A stretch of DNA of 64,000 nucleotides from Agrostemma githago (taxonomy: Eukaryota; Streptophyta; Magnoliopsida; Caryophyllales; Caryophyllaceae): positions 35,144,678 through 35,208,677 of the forward strand of contig OY288243.1 in assembly GCA_958450325.1 (NCBI GenBank), written 5' to 3'. This document shows, piece by piece, positions 1 through 11,689 of this stretch. Every line of letters starts with the position of its first letter. Position 1 is the stretch's first letter. The notes beneath the pieces are model-generated. The model had not been told where the DNA came from, searched no databases, and worked only from the letters and a program-made list of their open reading frames with translations. Made by a program: the position numbers and the translations under genes.

Positions 1-970
1 TAGCTATAAATATAATGAAATGATGACATTCTACTATATATAAATAAAAGTAATCGTTCATTTATAGATATAAACGAGAAATCTTTTGAATTCTAAAAAA
101 CATTATTAAGACTATAATTAAATTCAAGTAGAATTATCCTATATCAAAAAATTATAATTTAATTGAAATCTATTACGGAGCATGTAATTAAGAGCAATCA
201 TTCGTCTTTATATGTCAATTCTGGATCTTTTGAGTCCTAAAAGAACTTTTAAGACTATAAACATATGTAGAATTATTCCACATCGATTATGATGGAGGTG
301 ATGAAATTCTACATCATCAATAAAAAAATTATTCGTTTTAGGTATTAATAAAAATCTTTTGAATCTTATAAGTTACTCCATAATACTCCCTCCCTTCAAA
401 ACCAAACACACCACTCCTCATTTTGTCACTATTCACAAGTCAAGAGAATTTTCGATATTCTCGACAATCTACAAAGTAAAATATAGTCATGTGAGATCTT
501 GTTTGATTCATCTTTATGAGTAGAGTAAGAATATCATATTTTTAGAATTTTTAGTAATGTAAAATGAAAGATATTGAAGGTGTAAAACGTGTCTCGGCAA
601 ATGTGAGAAAAGGCAAATGGTGTGTTAGGATATGAAGGGAGGGAGTAGCTCCTAAGGCTATAGATTGAATTAAAATTATCCCACATCGAAAAATTTAATT
701 AAGGTGATGAAATTCTATTATATAAATAAAAGTAATCAAGAGTTCTTAAAATTATAAATTTAAGTAGAATTATTCCACATCGAAAAACTATGATGAATTG
801 CTTAAATTTTATACTATATAATAAATAAGAGAAATCATTCGTTTTAGATATTAACCAGAAAAAGCTTTTGAATCTTCTAACTCTTAAGGCTATAAATTCA
901 AATAAAATTATCCCACATTGAAAAATTATAATAAGACGATGAAATTCTATTATATAAATAAAAGTCCGTC
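1..970. repeat. Diverged ~130-bp repeat array, segment 1
   Basis: AT-rich DNA built from degenerate copies of one unit. Recognisable blocks, in order, are a 'cattcgtttttagatatcaacc' type block, 'atcttttgagtc', 'ctcttaagactataaa', 'attatcccacatcgaaaaatta' and 'ggtgatgaaattctat..ataaataa'. TCCCACATCG-like copies lie at 276-285 (TTCCACATCG), 679-688 (exact), 773-782 (TTCCACATCG) and 911-920 (TCCCACATTG). There is no open frame of note. A MITE at 386-645 interrupts the array. Confidence 0.7.
386..645. mobile_element. Stowaway-like MITE (260 bp)
   Basis: Starts CTCCCTCCCTTCA and ends TGAAGGGAGGGAG, a perfect terminal inverted repeat. It is flanked by TA on both sides (384-385 and 646-647). This matches the Tc1/mariner Stowaway class: TA duplication and CTCCCTCC ends. 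It is non-coding and is inserted in the ~130-bp repeat array. Confidence 0.85.
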
Positions 971-975
971 AACCA

Positions 976-1370
976 GACCAATTCATGCAATTATTTAACT
1001 TGGTGTCATTATTACTGTCACTAAGCTTTCGAGCGATATGATTGATCGATTTTTTTAAAATTACTTAATCAAAAGTTTTAAAATATATTTTTATTTGAAT
1101 AAGAATATAGGGATTTCTATAATATAAATTAATCCTACTCCACCCCAGATTTAAGCGATATTAGATTCGTATAGGAAAAAACAATCCTACTACCCCTAAG
1201 ATAAAAAAAATTACCACTATATAAGCAGTCAATTATCACCTCAAAATACTACAAAAATGTAACAGAAAACGCGTGGAACGTGTAGTCAGTTCTATTTGAC
1301 GATTTTTTAAAAATATTTACGAGTATTTATTTATTCACTCTCTAATCAATATTAGAACTCTAAAAATATG
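976..1370 (+). mobile_element. Degenerate relative of the Helitron 5' region
   Basis: From about 1024 the sequence 'ctttcgagcgatatgattga' and the following ~300 bp resemble the 5' parts of the elements beginning at 3222 and 6829. Shared landmarks are 'aacaatcctac', 'atataagcagtcaattatcacctcaaa' (in two blocks) and 'gtggaacgtgtagtcagttct'. The TC terminus itself is not clear here, so this is probably a truncated copy. Confidence 0.45.
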
Positions 1371-1389
1371 AAATTATGATAATTTGGTT

Positions 1390-2060
1390 GTTTACATATA
1401 TATAAAACGGTTAAATTATCCCACATTTAAAAAATTATAATAACGTGATCATAATAAATAAGAGTCATCGTTGGTCATTAGGTAAAGTTAAAAGAAAATT
1501 GAGTCTGATAAGTATTGTATTTTTTGCTCGAAAAAAATGTCGGCGTATGTTTTAATGTGTTTTTCTCCCACATCCAAGAAATAATGTAAACGGTGAAACT
1601 ATTACATACCCCTCTATTCATATCTAATGCTTTCATTTGTTTTTTCACATTTGCCGAGATGCGTTTTGCACCATCAATATCAAATATTTTACATTAGCAA
1701 AAAAATATAAAAGTTTGATATTCTTAATATATACTCATAACGACGAAACACACCAGATCTCACGTGACTATATTCTCTCTTACAGATTGTCAAAAATATT
1801 GAAGATTTTATTTATTTGTGAATAGTGATTAAATAAATAAAAGTAATCATTCGTCTTTAGATATCAACCAAAAATATTTTGAGTCCTAAAAAGAGTTCTT
1901 AAGACTACAAATTTATGTATCTCACATCAAAAATTTATACTCCGTAATAAATTGATAAAATTCTATTACATAAATAAAAATATTCATTTATATTTGGATA
2001 TCAGTCAGAAATTTTTTGAGTTCTAAAAAGCGTTCTTTAGGTTATAAATTAGGGTCGTGC
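1390..2060. repeat. Diverged ~130-bp repeat array, segment 2
   Basis: Further degenerate units: 'attatcccacatttaaaaa' near 1416, 'ctcacatcaaaaatttata' near 1921, and several 'cattcgtctttagatatcaacc' type blocks. The short AT-rich open frame near 1637-1825 looks fortuitous. No gene is supported. Confidence 0.55.
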
Positions 2061-3174
2061 TTTTTCCTAACGAGCTTTTACTCAATCCTAACGATCTTTT
2101 ACCGTTTTACCCTCATCATTTCATCCCATCAGAAAGTTATTTTTAGTTTTTCTCTCTCTAAATACTCCAAATCATAAAATTGAACCCACCCATAATCTCA
2201 AATTTAATTCTTTACAAAATAAAAGGAAAATACAATATATATATATATGTTTATATATAGAGGTAGGTTCAAATAAGGTCACCAACTTTTTTAAGTTCCT
2301 AAGTTCCAGTTTTAGAAGTACACTAAAAGTGCTGAATGTTATAGTTACATATCAATTTTGAACAAATGCAACTTTATCGTCTGTCATTTGTAACTTTAAT
2401 ATAGATTTAAAAGAATTGCCATCCGTAACTTTATCGTATATATAAAGAATGTAGAAACCGAATAGCAAAAAAAAGAAAAAAATACATTTAAAAAATTAAA
2501 ATAAAAAATAAAACAAAAGAAATCAACTTACCGCCTCCCTCCCTCCCACGCCTTCACCCCCATGACTCCACCCACCCACCACCGACCCTCACCCCCACCG
2601 CGCCAGACCGATCCGACCCGACCCTGAACCCGCCTACGCACAACCGACCACCACCACCCTCACCCACCACCAACCACCAACCCTTTTATAAATCCTAAAC
2701 AAATAACCCTAAATAATTAATAATACAATAAACAAAATAATTTGGTAAATAAATGATTGATTTTACGTTGTCAGGAATGGAATTAGAAGTCATAATCAAA
2801 TTCGAAAGCGATTGATTATATAAATTGATGGATTAAAACGAAAGAAGCGCGGTTGAATCTCAACATACTCCCTCCTATTCCAAGTATTCCTCCCACTTTC
2901 TTTTTTGAGCTTAGTTTGATTTTCTTTACACTTTCCTTTTTTTGGATATAATTATAATCATTCTTTATTCTTTTTTCAATTCTTTATTCTTTTCCTCCAC
3001 ACCTAAACTCAACACCTTTTCACTTTATACCCCACCTTTTACACTTCATACCCCACTTTCTATTCATCTCTCTTACTTTAACTCCACCAGTAAAAAGTAA
3101 AGTTGTATAAGGGGTATAATGGGAAAATGTTAGAAAAATTCATTAGGATAAAGTAAAAGCTCGTTAGGAAAAAA
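2061..3174. mobile_element. Non-autonomous terminal-inverted-repeat element (~1.1 kb)
   Basis: The left end reads TTTTTCCTAACGAGCTTTTA and the right end TAAAAGCTCGTTAGGAAAAA. The inverted repeat continues, imperfectly, for about 40 bp inward. The interior is AT-rich except for a C-rich stretch at about 2530-2690 and has no coding frame. A target-site duplication is not obvious, so the superfamily (Mutator, hAT or other) is undetermined. An isolated 'tactccctcc' end near 2873 may be a MITE remnant inside it. Confidence 0.6.
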
Positions 3175-3425
3175 TAATTTTGTATAGATTATTATTTTAA
3201 GTTCTAAAATCAATCCATCAATCAATATTTATATTAATAAAGCAGGAACTTTTCGAGCGATATGATTGATCCAAATTTTAATATATTTTTAAATTTATAT
3301 AAAGAATATACCGAATTTTGTAGGAACAAAAACAATCCTACTCTACTTACAACTCATGTGATATTAAATTTGTATTTAAAAAAACAATCCTACTACGTTT
3401 CTGACTGAAAGAAATTAACATTATA

Positions 3426-3650
3426 CTCCCTCCCCACCACAATGACGTTCCCACTTTATAATGACACATGGATTAAGAAATGGGTAATGAAAGGTGGTAA
3501 ATTGTTGGGTAGGGTTCAAGATGTCAAATCACAAAAAGTAACCAATAGAAAGAGAGTATAATGGATAAATAAGGAAAGTTTTGAAGTGGGAAAATCTTAG
3601 TGGGGTTTCCTTTTAAGGAAAGTGGGAAAATCTTAGTGGGGGAGAGGGAG
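3426..3650. mobile_element. Stowaway-like MITE (225 bp)
   Basis: Begins CTCCCTCCCC and ends GGGGAGAGGGAG with TA on both sides (3424-3425 and 3651-3652). It is inserted in the Helitron 5' region: the element copies at 1024 and 6829 lack it at the matching place, which gives an internal empty-site comparison. Confidence 0.8.
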
Positions 3651-3769
3651 TATAAACAGTCAATTATCACCTCAAAACAAAACCAAAATTTAACAGAGAT
3701 CGTGTGGAATGCATAGTCAATTCTGTTTAATATTTTTTTAAAAATATTTATCACCCTCTAAAAATATTA

Positions 3770-3976
3770 CTCCCTCCCCTTTATTAAGATCTTCCACATT
3801 TCTTTTATAGGAAACTTCACTAAGATGTTCCACTTTCCTTTTTAGTAAATATTTTGTGGTTCTTATTGCTTGTGACCCCACTTCCTTTTCTCTATTTTCA
3901 TTTTCCTCCACATATATCCATTTTCTTAATTTCTTTCCACAATCAAATGTGGAACATCATAGAGAAACAGAGGGAG
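3770..3976. mobile_element. Stowaway-like MITE (207 bp)
   Basis: Ends CTCCCTCCCC..AGAGGGAG with TA at 3768-3769 and 3977-3978. The inverted repeat continues imperfectly inward (gatcttccacatttc against gaaatgtggaacatc-like sequence). Non-coding. Confidence 0.8.
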
Positions 3977-4019
3977 TAGTTATTTTAAAAATATAAAATT
4001 AAAATTTTAAATAATTAAT

Positions 4020-4835
4020 AATAAAAATTAAATTATTATTTTAAGTTCTAAAAAGAGTTCTTTTGAGTTCAAAAAAAGAGTTTTTAAGACTATAAACTTA
4101 AGTAGAAATATCGTACATCGAAAAATTAATGGAACTCTTAGGAAAAATTATTCGTCTTTAGATTTCAATCAAAAATCTTTTGAGTCTTATATATAATACT
4201 CCGTAGCTCTTCAGACCATAAATTAAAGTAATTATCCACATCGAGAAATTCTAATAAAGTGATGAACTTCTAAAACTAATTATAAGAGTAATCATTTTTT
4301 TTGCAAGAGGGGTAACTTATGTTTATTCGTCCATCGAGAGAAAAAACAAAAGTAACAATTTTTATAAAACTATAATTATTAGAGTAATAACTCAAAAGCG
4401 TTAAGATTATAAACTCAAGTAGAATTCTCTTACATCAAAAAATTATGATGAGTGATTATATCATAATAAGAGAAATTATTCATTTTTAGATATCAATGAA
4501 AAATCTTTTGAGTCTTATTAGAACTTTTAAGACTATAAATTGAAGTAAAATTACCCGACATCTATAAATTATAATAAGCTGATGAAATTTTATTACGGAG
4601 TATATAAATAAAAGTAATAATTTGTTTTTAGATATCAACCAGACATTTTTTTGAGTCCTAAAAAGAGTTTTAAGACTATACATTTAATTGGAAATATACC
4701 ACATTGAAAAATTAAAATAAGTTGATGGAACGCTATTAAAAATAAGTACTCCGTACTTGATTAGACCAACTACTAAAGTTGGTTAGCAATGTTATATATA
4801 TACCATGATTAAATAAGTACTTGATGAAGAGTAAT
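4020..4835. repeat. Diverged ~130-bp repeat array, segment 3
   Basis: Degenerate units with 'tcgtacatcgaaaaatta' (about 4111), 'attatccacatcgagaaatt' (about 4230) and 'tcaatgaaaaatcttttgag'. The last unit is cut at 4831-4835 (GTAAT) by the solo LTR and resumes at 6191. Confidence 0.6.
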
Positions 4836-6190
4836 TGGTATGGAGATTTGTCGCGGATCCCCACAATCAAACAAGAACCTAACTCTACTAGCTGGGTAGC
4901 TAGGGTAAGTCGGGTATCGAATCCACAGGGACGGTGAGCTAAATGAAAAGTCTCGGTCTAGTTAAAGTATTAGTCAGAGAAAATCGGTTTGGGTTGAATA
5001 AGTCTAAACTAATTAACTAAACTAAGAAAAGAGAAAACGGTAACAAATATAATAATAAAAGGGACTAGGGTCAAGGTTAACAAGGTAGTCTCAAGGGAGT
5101 TATCGGGGTCATAAAATAGTCGATTAAGGTCAGTAATAGGCATGAGATAGGCTCTCTCGAGTCTCTATCTACCATAGGATGGTCCTAGCGGGCTCTCGCT
5201 GCTTACTAGGTCGACCTACTCCAATGAACGCAAGCCTAACCTAAACTCGGCTCCCGATCTTAAGTTCAGGTCAACTAAATAGATTAACTAATCTGGCCAG
5301 GACAAGAAAATCATCTAATTATAACGTTCAAAAAGAGATTACAAACGATTAATCAACAATTAAATCAACTCGAGACAAAACCTCAATTAAGACGAACCGT
5401 GCTAACCCCAGAAATTACTACTTAGACATGATTAAAGCTAAACAAATTAATCTACCCGCTAAGATTAAACAAGAAATAAGCATAATTAAATGATAAAGAT
5501 TGAATAAAATTAACAATATGAAACAACTTAATCTATGAACAATGATATAAGAGAAGGCAAAATGAATTTAAACTAATTAAAATTGAAGAGTTGAATCAGG
5601 AAGAACAAATTACCAAATATCAAACTTGAAGAATAAAGTAACTGAATTAGAAGAAGGTTGAAACTGAAAAGGATGAAAGAAGAATCAAACTACGTAACCT
5701 ACTATTGCCTTCCTCGGCCATTCCCCCCTTTTCCTACACATCTTTTTTTTCTTTTATAATGATACCCTCCTGAAATCAATCCCCCCACTAACAGCCTCCT
5801 CCTACTATCTCTACGGCTGATCATGCTTGCGCGCTTGATATTCCATCCGGATGGTGGGTCAGGAACTCGGTCCGTCTGTTTTGAGAATGAGTAAAAGTTT
5901 GTGTACTTGGACCTGTCCAATACTCGTCTTTCTGGTTTATTTCTGTTTTCTTTTAAGTCGTCTTGATCCGTCTTTACTTGGTTATTCCCGAGGAGGTACC
6001 TACAAAATAAAAACGAGAAAAAGCAGTACAAGATCCTCGAAAAATAACAATTAATCCTAAAAAATATAAAATAAAACTACTAACTATGAAATAAACTATA
6101 AAATGAGCTATATGACAATTAAAGTACACAAAATCAGACTAAATAACGGGTAAAAGTAGGGGTAAATCACTACTAAAATATCACTTATCA
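4836..6190. mobile_element. Solo LTR, family X (1355 bp)
   Basis: Starts TG and ends CA, with a 5-bp target duplication GTAAT at 4831-4835 and 6191-6195. It splits a copy of the ~130-bp repeat cleanly. Near its 5' end is a block 'cacaatcaaacaagaacc' and then 'atcgaatccacagggacgg', shared in diverged form with 50732-51064 and, on the minus strand, with the element ending at 62744. No internal region, PBS or polyprotein is present, hence solo LTR. The short open frames at 5702-6054 do not resemble a known protein. Confidence 0.7.
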
Positions 6191-6700
6191 GTAATCAATC
6201 ATTTTCAGATATCAACCCGAAGACTATAAACTTAAATGGAATTATCCACATTGAAAATTATGATGAGGTGAAAATTCTATATTATCAAAGGGAAAAAATT
6301 ATTCGAATATTAATCAAAAATATTTTTGAGTCCTATATACCAGCTCTTAAGGCTATAAATTTAAGTAAAAATATCCCACATCTTGAAATTATAATATGAT
6401 GATGAAATTCTATTTATAATTAAAATTAATCATTCGTTTTTAGATATCAACCAAAAATCTCTTGAGTTCTAAAAAGAGTTTTAAGACATAAACACAAATA
6501 GAATTATCTTACATTGAAAAATTACGATGAGGTGATGAAATTCTATATCATAAATAAGAGAAATCATTTGTTTTTAGATATTAATAAAAAATCTTTTGAA
6601 TCTTACAACAAGTCTTAAGACTATAAATTGAGTTAAAATTATCCCACAACGAGAAATTATAATAAAATGATGAAATTTTATTATATAAATAAAATTTTGT
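6191..6700. repeat. Diverged ~130-bp repeat array, segment 4
   Basis: Four consecutive units can be followed. Their CCACAT-type blocks start near 6247, 6373, 6508 and 6639, a spacing of about 130 bp, which shows tandem arrangement. Each is followed by a 'gatgaaattcta..ataaataa' block. Confidence 0.7.
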
Positions 6701-6828
6701 CAATTCTGCAATAGTGTTTGATAATTGTTTTAATATTGTCATTTCATTTTGTCAATTCATTTTGATAATTGTTTTAATATTTTTATTACCCTAAAAAAAT
6801 ATATAATTAAAATTTTGAATTTTTTAAA

Positions 6829-9603
6829 TCAATATATATTAATAAAGCTGGAACTTTTCGAGCGATATGATTGGTCCAAATTTTTTAATATATTTTTTAA
6901 GTTAAATAAAGAATATAAAAATTTGTATATAAAAAAAAATTCTACTCCACCTAAGACTCGATTTTTTATTATTTAAATAAATAATATAAGAATTTGTATA
7001 GGAAAAAAATAATCCTATCCCATTTAAGACTCTAAAAATTATCACTATATAAACCGACGATTATCACTCAGATCATAAGGCAACAAAAATTGGACCGCGG
7101 CAGCGTGAAACGCTTAGTCAATTTTGTTTAATAATTGTTTTAATATTTATTTATTTATCTCGAAAAATATAAAATTAAAATTTTGATTTCTTAAATAATT
7201 ATTATTAACAATTATTATAGTTTTAATATATTTTTTAATTGAAATAAAGAATATATAGAAATCTATATGAGCTTATGAAATTTTATACTATATCATAAAT
7301 AAGAGAAATTATTCGCTTTAGATATTAACGAAAAATCTTCTTAGTCTTATAACAAGTCTTAAGAATTAAGACTATAAATTGAAGTAAATTGAATTATCCC
7401 ACGTAGAAAAATTATAATAAGATGATGAAAATATATTATATAAATAAAAAATCGTTGAATTTTTTAAATAATTAGTATAAATAATTATTATAGTTTTAAT
7501 TTATTTTTAAATTAAAATAAAGAATATATATAGAAATTTGTCTACGGAAAAAATAATCATACACTAATGTTATGATGGGGTGATGAAATTCTATATAAAT
7601 AAGAGCGATAAATCGTTCTTAGATACGGAGTATGAACCAACAATCTTTTGAATTTTAAAAAAGTTTCTAAGATAACACACTTAAGCAAAAATTATCCCAT
7701 ATCGGAATTTTTTGATGAGGTGATGAAATTCTGCATAAATAATAACAATCATTCGTTCTTACGTATCAACCAACAATCTTTTGAGTCTTAAAAAAAAGCT
7801 CACGGGCACTCATTCGTTCTTAGTTATCAACCAAAAATCTTTTGAGTATTAAAAAAAAAGCTCCGAAGATTATAAACTTGAGTAAAACTTATCGTACATC
7901 GAAAACTATTCTGAAGTAACGAAATTTTATATTATAAATAAGTGCAATATTTCATTCTTAGATATTGATCAACAATTTTTTGAGTCTTAACAAAGCTTAT
8001 ATATTTGTTTTTTTTTTGAGTGATATGATTGTTTTGTGAAATTCTATATCATAAATAAGAAAAACATTCGTTTTTAGATATTAACCAAAAATATTAGAAT
8101 CTTATAACAACTCTTAAGACTATAATTTAAGTAAAAATATCCCCTATCGAAAAATTATATAATAAGTTGATGGAATTCTATTATATGGAGTAATTAGGAG
8201 TAATTTTTCGTCTTTAAGTTTTTAAGGCTATAAACTTAATAAAATTTTATCCAACATCGAAAAATTATGTTGAGGTGATGGAATTCTTTATCATAAATAA
8301 GAGATATAATTCGTTTTTGGATATTAACTAAAAAATTGTTTTTTTTTGCGCTTAACCAAAAATTTAACTAGAATTTGTTGAGAGTATAATAATAAGGTGA
8401 TAAAATTCTATTATATAAATAAAAGTAATAATTCGTCTTCGTCTTTACATATTAACCAGAAATCTCTTGAGTCGTAAAAAGAGTTCTTTAGGACTATAAA
8501 CTTAACTAGAATTATCTCACATCAAAAAATTATGACGAGTTGATGAAATTCTATATCATAAATAAGAGAAATCAATTGTGTTTATATATTAACCAAAAAT
8601 CTTTTGAGTCTTACCACAACTCTTAAGATTATAAATTTAATTAAAATTATCTCACATCGAGAATTTATGATAAGGTGATGAAATTCTACAAGAATAATCA
8701 TTCATTCTTAGATATCAACCAAAAATTTATGGAAATATTTATGGGAATAACGAGCGTACATCATCAGTGTACTTACCCATTTTTGGAGGTTCCTGAACCG
8801 TTTTTCCAGATCCAAACCCAAAATCATCTATTAATCATGTAATCGATTAACTTAGTGTCCTTATCAACGTTACTAACAAGCGATCGTGCATCGCTATATT
8901 TGACTATAATTTATTACTAATAATATGATTAATTCAGGAGTTATATTTTTAAGAAAGTGAGAATTAAGAGATTTATATTCGATAATTTGTAGAAATTTTC
9001 TTGAAGTGTTGCACAATCTTACGTGTACTTAGTTAATCGTCTGGGCAATATTTTTTAAATGAAACTAATCCAACAGCAATCGAATTTAGAAGTGATAACT
9101 TATCATCCTAATCTTCTATTAGATCAACTATTTATACATTTATTATGAAAGAAATAAACATGTGTCTTTATATTGTCATGAAATTTAATTACTCATATCG
9201 TTATATTCACGACAACGTATAATATATTTTAGAAATATATATGTCAAATTGACTCTCTTACTTTACATAGATACGTGAATATTATTTGTCATTTTATTTA
9301 TTAGTTGCTCCGTATTATATATATAATAATAGTCCGTAGATAATATTGTTGAATGCAAAACTACGTGAAATATAAATGAATATTGGTACGATTATGTAGT
9401 TGAAGATGTACGTGTGTGCGAGGTACTTTAATTAGTCTTTCTTTACATTTATAACTTAATTTGACATTTATCGCAGATATTACCCACCTAGAAACACATT
9501 CACGTATGTGGATAATATTTGTTTACTATTATGCATACTAACTTGATGTTATCATGAACGTCACCAAAAATCGGCCCGTGCATTGCACGGGCTTTCCAAC
9601 TAG
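6829..9603 (+). mobile_element. Non-autonomous Helitron (2775 bp) with canonical ends
   Basis: The 5' end is TC followed by AATATATATTAATAAAGC. The 3' end is the palindrome GCCCGTGCATTGCACGGGC (9574-9592), 7 bp, then CTAG (9600-9603). It lies between A (6828) and T (9604), as Helitrons do. Flanks joined across the element ('gaattttttaaa' plus 'tagttattatagtttt') resemble an uninterrupted related sequence at 7180-7260 and another at 7451-7530, so an empty-site analogue is present. The interior carries copies of the ~130-bp repeat and no rep/helicase gene. Confidence 0.75.
7261..8740. repeat. Diverged ~130-bp repeat array, segment 5 (inside Helitron)
   Basis: Repeat units inside the Helitron. 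TCxCACATCG-like blocks lie near 8244, 8515 and 8648, each followed by 'gatgaaattct' or 'gatggaattct' and 'ataaataagag'. No gene is seen from here to 9574. Confidence 0.6.
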
Positions 9604-9604
9604 T

Positions 9605-11150
9605 AGTTATTATAGTTTTAATATATTTTTTAATTTAAATAAAGAATACATACAAATTTGTGTGGGGAAAAAAAATAATCCTACACGAATATGATGAGGT
9701 GATGAAATTCTATATAAATAAGAGCAATAATTCGTTCTAGATATCAACTAACAATCTTTTGAATTATAAAAAAGTTCCTAAGATTACAAACTTGAGTAAA
9801 AATTATCCCACATCGAAAAATTATGATGAGGTGATGAAATTCCATATAAATAAAAGCAATCATTCGTTCTTAGATGTTAACCAACCATCTTTTGAGTCTA
9901 AATCAAAGCTTAAGAGCAATTATTCGTTCTTTTAGTTATCACCAAAAAAACGTTTGAGTCTTAAAAAAAAGCTCGAAGATTATAAACTTGAGTAAATATT
10001 ATCTCACGTCGAAAAAATTATTATGAAGTGATGAAATTTTATATTATAAATAAGAGCAATCATTCATTCTTAGATATCGATGCGATCAACGATCTTTTGA
10101 GTCGTAACAAAGCTCTTAAGATTATAAACTTAAGTAATATTATCCCACATTGATAAATTACGATAAAGTGATGAAATTTTATCTTAGTTATCAAAACACT
10201 TCAAAATTATCCACATTGAAAAGTAGTTATATTAGGTTGATGAAATTTTATATTATAAATTAAGATCAATCATTCGTTCTTAGTTATGAACCAACAATCT
10301 TTTGATTCTTAAAAAAGCTCCTAAGATTATAAACTTGAGTAAAAATTATCCAACATAAAAAATTACGATACTTGTGTGTATATATATATATATTTGATAC
10401 TTTTTTCGAGCTATATGATTGATATGTGAAATTCTATATCATAAATAAGAAAAACATTCGTTTTTAGATGTTAACCAAATTTTTTTTGAATCTTATAATA
10501 GCTCTTAAGACTAAATTTAAGTAAAAATATCATGCGTCGAAAAATTATATAATAAGTTGATGGAATTCTATTATATGGAGCAATTTAAGAGTAGTAATCA
10601 TTCATTTTTAGATCTCAACCAGAAATCTTTTGAGTCCTAGAAAGATTTTTTAAGGCTATAAACTTAATACTCCCTCCGATTTTTTATTATCTTCCCATTT
10701 GGTTTTGGGGAAGAAAATAAGGGTGTAGAAATGTGTGGTTCAAAATAAAAGAAGGAAGAGAGAGAAATGTAAGAGTGATTCTAGACCACATATTGATGGC
10801 CTAAAATGGAAAAAGGGAAGAAAGGGTATTTAAGCCCAATAAGGAAATAGGGAAGATAATAAAAAATCGGAGGGAGTAGTATTTTATCCCACATCGAAAA
10901 ATTATGTCGAGGTTATGGAATTATTTATCATAAATAAGAGAAATCATTCGTTTTTATATATTAACCAAAAATCTTTTTAGAGTATATTAAGGTGATGAAA
11001 TTCTATTATATAAATAAAAGTAATTATTCGTCTTTAGATATTAACTGAAAATCTTTTGACTCGTCAAAAGAGTTCTTAGGACTATAAACTTAATTAGAAT
11101 TATCTCACATCGAAAAATTATGACGAGTTGATGAAATTCTATATCATAAA
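9605..11150. repeat. Diverged ~130-bp repeat array, segment 6
   Basis: Continuation of the same repeat. An exact TCCCACATCG at 9806-9815 is followed 27 bp later by a tATATAAATA-type box. Another exact copy at 10887-10896 follows the MITE. Variants occur near 10006 (TCTCACGTCG), 10142 (TCCCACATTG) and 11103 (TCTCACATCG). Confidence 0.65.
10670..10876. mobile_element. Stowaway-like MITE (207 bp)
   Basis: A near-perfect inverted repeat: left CTCCCTCCGATTTTTTATTA, right AATAAAAAATCGGAGGGAG, with TA at 10668-10669 and 10877-10878. The well-kept ends suggest a fairly young insertion. Confidence 0.9.
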
Positions 11151-11610
11151 TGTGTTTAACGTCATTATCAACGTCACTAAATATCGGCCCGTGCAATCCC
11201 GTGCATTGCACGGGCTTTCCAACCAGTCAATAATATGAGAAAATAATATCTTGATTACGCACCCTAGACTGGCGAGTTTACGCATCTGATATTCACCCGA
11301 TATTCGTTCCTCTTGATTTTCAAGATTGTACTTTCGCTCCGCCCGTACATCTTGCGGGAGCATATTAGAGATATCGTATGTATGTTAGGATATTATTTTT
11401 TCATATTATTGATTGTGATATAATTTAGTTTAGGTAATTTGTATCTTTTAGAATTTTCTAATTAGTATATTTCTATCATAAGGCAAACTGTATCTCTTGT
11501 AATGTCCAGTGCCGTCTAATGAATACGAGATTCTTCTAATGTAAAATTTCTAATGAATATCAATATTAATGCCAAAACTAAAACTAATTAAAAAAATATG
11601 AAGAAATTAT

Positions 11611-11680
11611 GGCTCAGAAGGGTCGAACCCACATCTGCCAAGACATTAATGCAACTTCCTACCATTGCACCTAACCCATC
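11611..11680 (-). mobile_element. tRNA-like SINE head (tentative)
   Basis: On the minus strand an A-box-like block TAGGTGCAATGGTAGGA (11657-11673) is followed by a B-box-like GGGTTCGACC (11621-11630), at the spacing found in tRNA-derived SINEs. Downstream on that strand the sequence becomes T/A-rich. It does not fold obviously as a full tRNA, so a SINE relic is more likely than a tRNA gene. Confidence 0.4.
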
Positions 11681-11689
11681 TTTCCTTTG

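Larger units (their letters stand above)
3222..11226 (+). mobile_element. Candidate outer Helitron
   Basis: The 5' end TCAATATTTATATTAATAAA at 3222, preceded by A, matches the 5' end of the better-defined element at 6829. A matching 3' end lies at about 11185-11226: a cccgtgca/tgcacggg hairpin, then tttccaa and CCAG followed by T, one base off CTAG. No rep/helicase is seen, so it would be non-autonomous. Pairing of these two ends is inferred. It would enclose the inner Helitron 6829-9603, a solo LTR and MITEs. Alternatively the two ends belong to separate truncated copies. Confidence 0.4.
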
